Source: Flavobacteriales bacterium (GTDB lineage: Bacteria; Bacteroidota; Bacteroidia; Flavobacteriales_E; Vicingaceae). Taken from it: a stretch of DNA of 64,000 nucleotides. The notes under the pieces were generated by a model. That model made no database searches and was not told where the DNA came from. It worked only from the letters and a program-made list of their open reading frames with translations. This document shows positions 1 through 7,510 of the stretch, piece after piece (position 1 is the first letter of the stretch; each line of letters begins with the position of its first letter). The stretch spans positions 434,001-498,000 of the forward strand of contig JACJZB010000001.1 of the NCBI GenBank assembly GCA_020635815.1, in the 5' to 3' direction. A program made the translations under genes and the position numbers.

Positions 1-270
1 CATTACATACAAGACCGATTTTTAAAACCCGATTTTGTGGTTGATGTTACTCCTTTTGTTGACCAAAAAATAGAAGCCATTAAATGTTTTAGCTCTCAAT
101 TTTTCGACCCAAACTCTACAGCACCACAAACACCAATAAGTGGCGAACAGTTTTTTGATTTTATAAAAGGACGTATGATGCAATATGGACGCGAAATTGG
201 TGTTGATTACGCCGAAGGGTTTACCGCCGAGCGTTATATTGGTGTAGAGGATATTATGGGGTTGAGATAG
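1..270 (+). CDS. bshB1: Bacillithiol biosynthesis deacetylase BshB1 (C-terminal part, cut by window edge)
   Basis: The frame is open from base 1, so these 89 codons are the 3' end of a gene that begins outside the window; the GTG at 37 is internal. The residues match the C-terminus of BshB1, the zinc-dependent LmbE-family enzyme that deacetylates N-acetyl-glucosaminyl-malate during bacillithiol synthesis in the cytoplasm. Visible family signatures are DVTPFVDQKIEAIKCF, SQFFDPNS and DYAEGFTAERYIGV. The metal-binding N-terminal half is not present here. The gene converges on the nuclease-like gene of the other strand, with only about 20 bases between the two ends. Bacillithiol genes are common in Bacteroidota, which fits the rest of the window. 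Confidence 0.88.
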   Translation, partial: HYIQDRFLKPDFVVDVTPFVDQKIEAIKCFSSQFFDPNSTAPQTPISGEQFFDFIKGRMMQYGREIGVDYAEGFTAERYIGVEDIMGLR

Positions 271-290
271 CTCAATGTTACATGCTTATT

Positions 291-521
291 TTATGGTCTG
301 ATGAATACTTCAACAATTAGTTCTTCATTAGAAATTTTATTTAAATCACTTTCCAAACCTCTTGGGTTTTCAATTCTGCCTTCAGGGTCGTAAACAAAAC
401 ATATTAAATGTTTACAATCAGGATGAGTTTTGTAGTGCTGGGTGTCCAAAATTAGTTGATCTCCAACTTGTTTATCCTTTAATCCTTCCCGGGTTTTCTT
501 AACCTCAATTACTATTTTTCC
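291..521 (-). other. -1 frame continuation of the nuclease domain (76 codons)
   Basis: This stretch has no start codon of its own but reads as the second half of the nuclease domain begun by the preceding frame. It supplies the E-V-K active-site residues (IVIEVKKTREGL) and a conserved tail (VGDQLILDTQHYKTHPDCK, then FVYDPEGRIENPRGLE), ending FIRP and TAA. It is entered exactly in frame if ribosomes slip back one base on the heptamer at 521-527. Its intact reading and sensible residue choice indicate either recent damage or maintained expression through frameshifting. Confidence 0.65.
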
Positions 522-1396
522 TTTTTTAGTAGAAAATCCACTCTTGTTGAACTCCCTGCATAGGATGGAGTATATTCCTCAGCTCTTACATCTTCAAACT
601 CAATTTTTAAGAGACCATGTAGCAAATCTTGAACATCATATTCATTTGAAATTAGAATTGTATCCTTATTTGAATGACGATTTCTTAATTGATTAGCAAC
701 TGTATGAAACTTATCGATTAATTTATAAACAAAGGCACTGTTCGATACCGTTTCCAATTCATTGTCGTCAGAACCAGTATCCTTTAATTCTAACTGTCTT
801 AATAGTCTTTTTACGTTTTTATGAAAATCTTCGACAGATGCTACCATCGTGAATAAAGACATAAGTTCACTATCAATATTTATATGTGGAGGTGTGTCAA
901 GCCCCTTATTTAGAATCTGAGCTGGATTGTGTGTGTAAACAGAATTTGGACGATTCATTTTAACATAATCATGAGGACTAATTCCCCATTCTTGATTTTC
1001 TATTTCTTCCAACAATTCATTTTCAGATGCTAATGATTTATTTCTTTTTATAACAGAAAGCTCTGTAACAACTTCATCTCTATATTCTCGGTTGGATTTC
1101 ATGAAATCAGGTACTTCATCTTTTATAGCTTTTAATGTAATACCAGATTTCTTTTCAATGAATGATTGGATTTGTTCTTCGTCTATTTGAACAGTTCCAC
1201 CATCATCTGAAGCGAAATTATTATAAAGGTTGTAATTACGTGAAGCCCATGAACCAATCCAATTATTGCCAAAATCTGAAGATGCTTCTACAAGTTTTTG
1301 AATATTGTCTTTAAACTTTTCAATCTTAGTAGCATCTGTTGAAATAAGTTTTTCCAATTGAGGCTTAAGAAGTTCTATTTGGTCAATTATCTTCAT
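512..1396 (-). CDS. PD-(D/E)XK nuclease-family protein, zero-frame product (294 aa, truncated by frameshift)
   Basis: The first 290 residues are a mostly helical, charged region that I do not recognise. The end enters a nuclease-like domain (SYAGSSTRVDFLLKKEK) and then meets TAG. The rest of that domain lies in the -1 frame down to base 291. Joined, the two parts give a protein of about 368 residues with a plausible catalytic set D287-x10-E298-V-K300. Domains ending like this (IVIEVKKTREGL, VGDQLI, HPDCKHLICFVYDPEGR) are found in defence-associated and otherwise uncharacterised bacterial proteins. The zero-frame product alone keeps the Asp but lacks the ExK pair, so it should not cut DNA. The gene stands alone, between bshB1 and a TonB receptor. 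Whether the shift is programmed, a mutation or an assembly error cannot be decided here. Confidence 0.7.
   Translation of the reverse strand: MKIIDQIELLKPQLEKLISTDATKIEKFKDNIQKLVEASSDFGNNWIGSWASRNYNLYNNFASDDGGTVQIDEEQIQSFIEKKSGITLKAIKDEVPDFMKSNREYRDEVVTELSVIKRNKSLASENELLEEIENQEWGISPHDYVKMNRPNSVYTHNPAQILNKGLDTPPHINIDSELMSLFTMVASVEDFHKNVKRLLRQLELKDTGSDDNELETVSNSAFVYKLIDKFHTVANQLRNRHSNKDTILISNEYDVQDLLHGLLKIEFEDVRAEEYTPSYAGSSTRVDFLLKKEK
521..527 (-). other. Slippery heptamer A_AAA_AAG (candidate -1 frameshift site)
   Basis: On the minus strand the zero-frame codons are CTA AAA AAG GAA AAA TAG. They contain A AAA AAG in the X XXY YYZ phase, the same heptamer used by E. coli dnaX. Slippage by -1 gives GGA AAA ATA GTA ATT GAG, which is the frame that completes the nuclease domain. 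The zero-frame stop follows six bases after the heptamer. I see no strong downstream stem-loop beyond a short CCCGGG palindrome and no clear upstream Shine-Dalgarno-like stimulator. Confidence 0.45.
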
Positions 1397-1532
1397 TTTT
1401 AATATTTATTTAATTTATTACTTGAATCATCGTTTAAAGAGATTAATTCTTTATCGCTCTTTGCTTGCAAGCAATTATTAAAAACCTATCTTTTGCATTG
1501 TACACTACAAAATACTAAGTAGTTTAATCTAG

Positions 1533-3929
1533 TTAATTTGTTCTATTTAATTCTTCACTATTTTTATTTTCATGTTTTTGGTAATTTTTTGGTGTACCAC
1601 CAAAATTGTAAGAAATACTTATTCTAAAATCTCGGTTATCAGTGTAATTTCTAAATGAATTTTTTATGCCGTTGGTAACCGAAGTGTACTCAGGTCTATT
1701 ACTACTCAATAAGTCGTTTCCAGCAAAGGTTAATTTCATCTTTTCTTTCCAAAACAAGAGTTTTAAAGCAATATCTAATTGGTCAAAATCATTGTTTCTG
1801 TCTAAGTTGCTAACTCCTTTTGTGATGTAGAAATAAGATATGTTTAGAAAGGCTGTCTTTTTTTTATTTAGTTTAAAATCATTAGATAATCCAACATATC
1901 CATTCCACCCACTTAATAAGTTTAAAGCAAATGTTTTTGATGAAGAAGTATGGCTGTAATATATATCAACAAATAAATTTGTTTCTAAGAATTTGAATGG
2001 GATTATTGTTATATTCTCAGCTAACCCAATGGCAGTGTTTTCAATAAAATTTTCAGGAACAGTACGCATTACAATACCTGAACTATCCACTATTGTAACT
2101 TGTTCAAATCCATTTTCAAGTTTTGATAAATAAATGGTGTTTACCCAAAAATCTTTGAACATGTATTCAAACTCCAAATTATGCGAAAAAGAGGGTAATA
2201 AAAACGGATTACCCTCAGAATAGGAATATTGATTATAAACATATTGAAATGGGTTTAAAAAAGAAAATGAAGGGCGATTGATTCTTCTTCCATAGTTTAA
2301 CGAAAAGCTGTTGCTATCGTTTGGGTTATACGAAAGGTAAGCTGTAGGGAAAAATTGAAAATACTGTACTGTATTGGTTTGATTAATTGTAATAGAATTT
2401 CCTTTAGTGTTAGTGTTTTCGGCACGTAAACCAGCTTTTGCTTCCCATTTTTTAGATAATTCTTTATGTACCGAAAAATAGGCTGCTTGTGTGTTTTCTG
2501 TAAAAATAAAGGTATTACTCTGTGCATCATCAAAAATTGGTATACCTGTTTTTAAATCGAAAAAATGTAATTCATTGTCGGTTTGGGTAGTGGTTAATCG
2601 ACCTCCATAATTAAATGTAGCCCACTTAAAAGGATGTTCCATATCTAAATTAACCGAGTAATTTTCGATTTGTTGGTTACCCTTATTATTTGCTGAAGCA
2701 AAAGAACCTTGAGAAATTGCTCCATTATTTAAAAAGGTTGTTGATTCGAAAAAACGATCTGTATTATTTTTAATCTTAAAATAATCAATGTCTAAAGATA
2801 GTTTTCTATTATTAGTATCTAAGGTATAAATCAAATGATAATTTACAGAATTTCTTTGATTTTCTTTGTCGTCTATACTGTTGGTTTTAATCAATGAATC
2901 TATTACCTGTGTTTGGTTGTTTATTAACTCACTCGTGGTAGTTGATGGAGAATTATTTGGAAATAACTTTGTGCTATTAACCAAAAAACCCATACTTATT
3001 TTATCAGAAACATTATAATCGCCCCCACATTTTACATTTAAGGGCTGAAAATAGCTTCTTCCCAAAATTTCTTCATTTAACAATACTTCTTTGTAATGTA
3101 CTTTTGAAATGGTTTCGTGTGCATTAGAGCCATCAGAGTAGTAAAAAATTGTATAAAAAGAAAGTTTATTTTTTCTGTAATTAAAATTTCCTCCAATAGC
3201 CCCTCTGGCATATGTAGCTTGTTGGTAAGATGTTCTAATGTCTGTACTCCAACTATCTTCAATAGATTTTTTTAGTTTTATATTTATTAATCCACTGTTG
3301 CCTTCAGCACTATATTTTGCAGGTGGGTTGGTAATTACTTCTATACTTTTAATATTGTCTGAAGGGATGTTTTTTAGATAATTTACCAATTCTTCGCCAG
3401 AAAGCTGCGTGATGCGGTCGTCAATCATTACCGACATACCACTTTTTCCAATCATAGCAATTTTATCGTTTTCTACTTTTACCCGTGGTGTTACTTTAAG
3501 TAAATCCAAGGCATCGCCACCGCTTGCAGCTACAGTATTCTCCACATTAAACACTAACCTATCCACTTTTCTTTCAATTAGGTTTTTGGTATCTTCTAAA
3601 ACAAATTCGCCTAAAGTAAGGCTTCCAACTATAGCTTTTAAAGCTCCTATGTTTTCAGATTGGGTAACATTAATATTTTGTGTTAAAATTATTTTTCCAA
3701 AATAGATAACTTTAAATGTAAATGTTCCAGCAGGAAGTGATACCGAAAACTCACCTTCTTCTTTTACCACTTCTTCTTTTATGGTACTATCGTTTTGCGT
3801 TATTGTAAGCACCACAAATTCCATGGGGTGATTGTTTTCATCTATAATTTTACCACTAATAGTATGTTGAGCTATAGCGACTAAACTAATGAAGCATTGA
3901 AAATATATATATAATAAAAACTTTTTCAT
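1533..3929 (-). CDS. TonB-dependent receptor / outer membrane beta-barrel family protein
   Basis: This is a 798-residue outer membrane receptor of the PF14905-like type that is common in Bacteroidota. A signal peptide covers about residues 1-20 (ending VAIAQ). A carboxypeptidase-regulatory-like beta-sandwich follows at about 22-105 (HTISGKIIDENNHPMEF), then a plug domain at about 120-215 with SVMIDDRITQLSGEEL and SIEVITNPPAKYSAEGNSG. The rest is a long beta-barrel with alternating aromatic strands, ending RISISYNFGG plus a short tail. Such proteins take up ligands with energy from TonB, but the substrate cannot be read from sequence. No SusD-like partner or regulator lies beside it, so this is probably not a polysaccharide-utilisation locus. 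The ATG at 3929 places the signal peptide directly at the N-terminus. Confidence 0.88.
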   Translation of the reverse strand: MKKFLLYIYFQCFISLVAIAQHTISGKIIDENNHPMEFVVLTITQNDSTIKEEVVKEEGEFSVSLPAGTFTFKVIYFGKIILTQNINVTQSENIGALKAIVGSLTLGEFVLEDTKNLIERKVDRLVFNVENTVAASGGDALDLLKVTPRVKVENDKIAMIGKSGMSVMIDDRITQLSGEELVNYLKNIPSDNIKSIEVITNPPAKYSAEGNSGLINIKLKKSIEDSWSTDIRTSYQQATYARGAIGGNFNYRKNKLSFYTIFYYSDGSNAHETISKVHYKEVLLNEEILGRSYFQPLNVKCGGDYNVSDKISMGFLVNSTKLFPNNSPSTTTSELINNQTQVIDSLIKTNSIDDKENQRNSVNYHLIYTLDTNNRKLSLDIDYFKIKNNTDRFFESTTFLNNGAISQGSFASANNKGNQQIENYSVNLDMEHPFKWATFNYGGRLTTTQTDNELHFFDLKTGIPIFDDAQSNTFIFTENTQAAYFSVHKELSKKWEAKAGLRAENTNTKGNSITINQTNTVQYFQFFPTAYLSYNPNDSNSFSLNYGRRINRPSFSFLNPFQYVYNQYSYSEGNPFLLPSFSHNLEFEYMFKDFWVNTIYLSKLENGFEQVTIVDSSGIVMRTVPENFIENTAIGLAENITIIPFKFLETNLFVDIYYSHTSSSKTFALNLLSGWNGYVGLSNDFKLNKKKTAFLNISYFYITKGVSNLDRNNDFDQLDIALKLLFWKEKMKLTFAGNDLLSSNRPEYTSVTNGIKNSFRNYTDNRDFRISISYNFGGTPKNYQKHENKNSEELNRTN

Positions 3930-4190
3930 TTAATACTAATGGTTTTATAGAGTGCTAAAGTATATTAGCCACCCCTTTCATTTTATGATTCTAATCACAA
4001 AATGAAAAAATTATTATAAATTAAGTCGCTGATAATCAGTAGTTATCGTGTAAATACTTAGAGGGGTTAAGTATTTATACTTAGTCTAAAATGTTTTAAT
4101 TATATTCTTAAATAAACAGTTGGAGAGTAAATAGTGAGTTATGTTTAATTTAGAACTTAATGCAACAAATTTAAAATAATAGCATACTTG

Positions 4191-4243
4191 AACAAAGAAG
4201 ACCAAAACAAATAGCGAAGCTATTTGTTTTGGTCTTCTTTGTT
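4191..4243. repeat. Perfect 25-bp inverted repeat with GAA loop
   Basis: The arms 4191-4215 and 4219-4243 are exact reverse complements separated by GAA, so the tip reads GCGAAGC, a sequence known to form an unusually stable DNA mini-hairpin. On the plus strand the stem is followed by GTC and a long T run, which resembles an intrinsic terminator, but no plus-strand gene precedes it. The length and perfection suggest a mobile or folded-DNA repeat rather than an ordinary terminator. Confidence 0.8.
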
Positions 4244-4272
4244 GTCTTTTTTTTTGAGAGTGTGTTGGCAAA

Positions 4273-4305
4273 AAAGCAAATGTGTACGAAGTACTTTTTT
4301 GCTTT
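4273..4305. repeat. Imperfect inverted repeat with GAA loop
   Basis: The arms 4273-4287 and 4291-4305 pair at 12 of 15 positions (AAAGCAAA and GTAC blocks, three central mismatches) around a GAA loop. The same loop as the perfect hairpin 30 bases upstream suggests a related or degenerate copy. Confidence 0.5.
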
Positions 4306-4358
4306 GAGCGATTGCCCTAAATTCATGTGTTAGCTAAGTCATTAAACACAACAACTGA

Positions 4359-4380
4359 ATAAACGAACCGGTACGTTTAT
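4359..4380. repeat. 22-bp near-perfect palindrome
   Basis: The sequence ATAAACG-A-ACCGGT-A-CGTTTAT is symmetric except for one A/A mismatch pair. It could be a binding site for a dimeric regulator or part of a decayed repeat. No adjacent regulator gene supports a specific role. Confidence 0.5.
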
Positions 4381-4482
4381 CCGCATTATAGGTTTATTTT
4401 AAATTTAATATTTCCGTTTTCAAATTCACTACAAACTTTTTGGTAGGGATAATCAATTTTTTTAGTTCTATAAGTAAAATAA

Positions 4483-5757
4483 TTAATCTAATGTATTTAA
4501 ATATTTCCTAAAAGTAAAGTACGATAATATTCCAGATAACCATAAAAGTAAAGAAGTAGAATAGGCAGCTCCTATTATACCATACTCTTTTACCCAGAAG
4601 TAATTTAAAACTACATCTAAAATTAACGTAATAATAGAGATTAATGTATTTGTTTTTGCCCATCCAATACCTGTAAGTATATTTCCAAAAGGAATTCTAA
4701 AAATAAATGCACCAATTAAACCAAAAGCAAAAACAGGAATAAGTGTTGCTGCTTGGCTGTAATTGGTCCCAAAAAAGTAAACTAAATATGGAGCTGTAAA
4801 ATATAAGAAGGCAAAGAGTCCAATAGAAATCATTAAAAATAATTTTATGTAATTGGATGCGTATTGTTTTAAAAAGGCTTTGTTTTCATACTGTTGAGTA
4901 ATTTTTGCGAGATCGGTTTGCATTACTCCACTCGGTATAAATAATAATGCAAAAGGAATTAAACTAGCAACCTTGTATAAACCAACACTGGTTGAATCTT
5001 TTAATAAATAACCAATGGTTAGAATGTCGATAGAGAAAATAAGTTTAGAAGTAACACCTCCTAAGCTAGTGTACACACCATATATCCACAAAAATCTTTT
5101 GTGTTGATTGGTAAAGGTGTTTTCTTCAATGTTTAAAAGTAATTTATTTTTAATGATGATGTAGATACCTAAAATTAGAGGGTTAAGTATTAATACTAGA
5201 ATATAACCATAACCTCCCCAAAAATAAGTTAAAATAACACCAGCAACCAGTAGAATTATACTTTGACTTATTTCTATGTAGGCAAATAACTTGTTTAAAT
5301 GAAAAACTCGATAATAGATTTTTATAACCTCAAATATGAATAAACTTAGAATTAAAAAGCTGATTAAAATAAGGTAGTTGTAACTTTCAGGTATTGATAA
5401 TGGAAGTAAAGTGGCAAAAATGATTACAGCAACAATTAATACAAAAGAAGCTAATATTCCTCTGTATAATACAAATTTAAAAAGTGATCTTTTTTTGTTT
5501 TGAGATTCTTGTATGGGGCCATATCTACTCAAACTTTGAAAGATGCCAAAACCCGCAAAAGGAATAATAAAACTAATAATATTGTATGAGTAGGCTATAT
5601 AACCAAATTCACTTGTAGTTAGTTGATTTATGACATACAGCGAAAGTAGAAAACCAAAAACTTTATTAAGAATAATAGAAAGAAAAACATAACCGCCCTT
5701 TCTATTCTTAAAATTATTAAGAAAAACTAAAATATCAGAAAGTTGCTTTTTATACAC
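4483..5757 (-). CDS. Oligosaccharide flippase family protein (Wzx-like)
   Basis: This 424-residue inner membrane protein belongs to the MOP/MVF flippase superfamily, which translocates lipid-linked glycans. It is hydrophobic throughout, with about 12 likely helices. The N-terminal region shows the familiar pattern TTSEFGYIAYSYNIISF and the C-terminal half GIGWAKTNTLISIITLIL. The start appears to be GTG at 5757. No glycosyltransferase lies next to it, so unlike the flippase at 24.6 kb its substrate is not hinted at by context; it may be an orphan left from a glycan locus. Family is fairly sure, the precise substrate unknown. Confidence 0.82.
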   Translation of the reverse strand: MYKKQLSDILVFLNNFKNRKGGYVFLSIILNKVFGFLLSLYVINQLTTSEFGYIAYSYNIISFIIPFAGFGIFQSLSRYGPIQESQNKKRSLFKFVLYRGILASFVLIVAVIIFATLLPLSIPESYNYLILISFLILSLFIFEVIKIYYRVFHLNKLFAYIEISQSIILLVAGVILTYFWGGYGYILVLILNPLILGIYIIIKNKLLLNIEENTFTNQHKRFLWIYGVYTSLGGVTSKLIFSIDILTIGYLLKDSTSVGLYKVASLIPFALLFIPSGVMQTDLAKITQQYENKAFLKQYASNYIKLFLMISIGLFAFLYFTAPYLVYFFGTNYSQAATLIPVFAFGLIGAFIFRIPFGNILTGIGWAKTNTLISIITLILDVVLNYFWVKEYGIIGAAYSTSLLLWLSGILSYFTFRKYLNTLD

Positions 5758-5870
5758 AGTTTAAAACGGCTATAATCAATTAATAGATGTAACGATATTT
5801 AAAAATAGTTTATTAGGTAAGTTTTGCTCATTTATAGCTAAAGTATTAAGAAAAACTGACTTGTATAAAC

Positions 5871-5902
5871 AAAAACTGCCTTAATTTATCAAGGCAGTTT
5901 TT
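5871..5902 (-). terminator. Intrinsic terminator after the thioredoxin-like lipoprotein gene
   Basis: The perfect 12-bp stem AAAAACTGCCTT / AAGGCAGTTTTT with an 8-base loop lies about 30 bases past the stop at 5933. Read on the minus strand it ends in a T run. It is symmetric enough to act in both directions. Confidence 0.75.
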
Positions 5903-5932
5903 AATATAAATATTTTGGCTTATAAATCACTA

Positions 5933-6544
5933 TCAAAGAGATTGAGTAACGGTTAATATTTCATTATAAAGTTTATCAACTGAAGATAAACCTCTCTTAA
6001 TATGAATTAAAACTCCTTCTTCATTAAAATAATACCTAACCGGACTTGAGTAAACATTTATTTTATGGGAATCATTTTCATCAATAACATATACATTGGG
6101 GTATAGTTTAATAATGTCTTTTAAATTTCTATTAAACCTAGAAGCATCTATTTCGTCTTCTGAGGTTTTTTCTAATAAGATTATAACATTGATAGAATTC
6201 TTAATTTTTTCTAAAGCTTTTGGTAAATCGTTAGTTACACTCTCTAATCCAAATCCGCAATGAGCATTAACAATTGATATTAAAGTTTTTTGAGTTATTA
6301 ATTCTTTTAATAATACTTCGTTTCCACTTGTGTCCTTTACAGTAATAGGAGGTATCTTTTTCCCAATACTTTTTTCTTTAATCTCATTATCTTGTCTTAG
6401 TGCAATTTCGTTTGACTTTTTTTGTGTCATAGGAGGAACGAATAATTTTTCATATTTAGAAAAATTAATTGGTATAATTTCATCTTCTTGAGAGCAACTA
6501 TAAAGGCTAGTGATAAATAAAATTATAAATATAAGATTAGACAT
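5933..6544 (-). CDS. Lipoprotein with a thioredoxin-like (redoxin) fold
   Basis: The 203-residue product starts with a lipoprotein signal (LYSC, modified Cys at 17), so it should be anchored in the envelope. Residues from about 60 follow the thioredoxin/AhpC-TSA pattern: GKKIPPITVKDTSGNEVLL, a hydrophobic strand, then NAHCGFG in the place of the usual C-x-x-C. Only one cysteine (C96) is present at the active-site position and the expected second one is missing, so a disulfide reductase role like that of TlpA is doubtful. It could be a one-cysteine peroxidase-like or binding protein. It is a single gene flanked by terminators on both sides. Confidence 0.6.
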   Translation of the reverse strand: MSNLIFIILFITSLYSCSQEDEIIPINFSKYEKLFVPPMTQKKSNEIALRQDNEIKEKSIGKKIPPITVKDTSGNEVLLKELITQKTLISIVNAHCGFGLESVTNDLPKALEKIKNSINVIILLEKTSEDEIDASRFNRNLKDIIKLYPNVYVIDENDSHKINVYSSPVRYYFNEEGVLIHIKRGLSSVDKLYNEILTVTQSL

Positions 6545-6600
6545 AACTCAAAATGACTTATACCAAATTTAATTAAAGTTTCTTTAAAAAGCTAAAACAT

Positions 6601-6625
6601 AAAAGGAGGCAATTAGCCTCCTTTT
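6601..6625 (-). terminator. Intrinsic terminator after fabG
   Basis: The 10-bp perfect stem AAAAGGAGGC / GCCTCCTTTT with loop AATTA sits about 25 bases past the fabG stop. T-rich sequence follows on both strands, so it may be bidirectional. Confidence 0.8.
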
Positions 6626-6647
6626 GTGTTTTATATATTTTGGTTTA

Positions 6648-7394
6648 TCACGTTTGCATACCACCACAAACATTTAACGTTTGTCCGGTAATGTATTGCG
6701 ATAAATCAGAAGCCAAGAATAAGGCTGCATTTGCAACATCTTCTGGTGTACCACCTCTTTTTAACGGTATATCAGCAATCCATCCAGCTTTTACAGTTTC
6801 GTCTAATTCAGCAGTCATTTCAGTTTCAATAAATCCAGGGCAAATAGCATTGCAACGAATGTTTCTTGAACCAATTTCTTGGGCGATTGATTTAGTAAAA
6901 CCAATAGCACCAGCTTTAGATGCTGCATAATTAGATTGACCAGCATTTCCTTCAATTCCAACAACTGAACTCATGTTAATAATAGAACCTGAACGTTGTT
7001 TTAATAAGGTTTTTAAAGCAGCTTTTGTAATGTTAAAAACAGATTTAAGGTTAACATTCATTACCTCATCCCAGTTTTCTTCACTCATACGCATCAATAA
7101 ACCATCGCGAGTAATACCCGCATTATTTACAATGGCATCAATTCTACCAAATTCTTCTACTACTTCATTGATGAATTTTTCAGCAGCATTATAATCTGCA
7201 GCATTAGATTTGTAGCCTTTTGCTTTTATACCATAAGTGTTTAATTCTTGTTCAAACACTCTAGCTTTTTTATCGGATGATACATAAGTAAAAGCGATGT
7301 CGGCTCCATTTTTAGCAAAAACTTCAGCAATACCTTTACCAATACCTCTTGTAGCACCAGTAATAACGGCAACCTTTCCTTCTAATAATTTCAT
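6648..7394 (-). CDS. fabG: 3-oxoacyl-[acyl-carrier-protein] reductase FabG
   Basis: This cytoplasmic short-chain dehydrogenase of 248 residues carries out the NADPH-dependent ketoreduction step of fatty acid elongation. It has the nucleotide-binding TGATRGIG at 12-19, NNAG at 90-93, and the catalytic Ser142/143, Tyr156 and Lys160 (QSNYAASKAG). The end PLKRGGTPEDVANAALFLAS and TGQTLNVCGGM is typical of FabG. It follows sucD on the same strand across a 114-base repeat-filled gap and is followed by a terminator. Other short-chain dehydrogenases share these motifs, but the overall match to FabG is strong. Confidence 0.92.
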   Translation of the reverse strand: MKLLEGKVAVITGATRGIGKGIAEVFAKNGADIAFTYVSSDKKARVFEQELNTYGIKAKGYKSNAADYNAAEKFINEVVEEFGRIDAIVNNAGITRDGLLMRMSEENWDEVMNVNLKSVFNITKAALKTLLKQRSGSIINMSSVVGIEGNAGQSNYAASKAGAIGFTKSIAQEIGSRNIRCNAICPGFIETEMTAELDETVKAGWIADIPLKRGGTPEDVANAALFLASDLSQYITGQTLNVCGGMQT

Positions 7395-7407
7395 TTATTT
7401 ATATTTA

Positions 7408-7510
7408 AAAGCCCCTCCTAACCTCCCTGAAGGGGAGGAACTTGGGTTTTATAAAATTATATTCTATGTGCTTAAAGCTCCCTCCCTTTGGGAGGGTTGG
7501 GGTGGGCTTT
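7408..7510. repeat. Interspersed palindromic repeat between sucD and fabG
   Basis: The ends AAAGCCCCTCCTAACCTCCC and GGGAGGGTTGGGGTGGGCTTT are imperfect reverse complements, and each half can fold locally (CTCCCTGAAGGGGAG; CTCCCTTTGGGAGG). The GC-rich block stands out from its AT-rich surroundings. Its last two bases form part of the sucD stop codon. Repeats of this look are common between genes in Bacteroidota. Confidence 0.75.

Larger units (their letters stand above)
3930..4482. other. 553-base intergenic region with palindromes and no convincing gene
   Basis: No open frame here looks real. The region holds a perfect 25-base hairpin (4191-4243), an imperfect hairpin (4273-4305) and a near-perfect 22-base palindrome (4359-4380), each described separately. 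On the minus strand, 4386-4470 reads IDYPYQKVCSEFENGNIKFK without a start codon, which may be the worn end of a lost gene. The stretch separates two genes that are both on the minus strand. Confidence 0.6.

Noticed and set aside
1533..3929. Part of a polysaccharide-utilisation locus
   Set aside because: The receptor has no SusD-like partner, glycoside hydrolase or hybrid sensor nearby.
4191..4243. CRISPR repeat or insertion-sequence end
   Set aside because: There is only one copy here, no regularly spaced repeats and no transposase gene anywhere in the window.
4086..4271. A 61-codon frame on the minus strand across the 25-bp hairpin
   Set aside because: It is made of the palindrome and low-complexity flanks, has no conserved-looking sequence, and its residues reflect the repeated bases.
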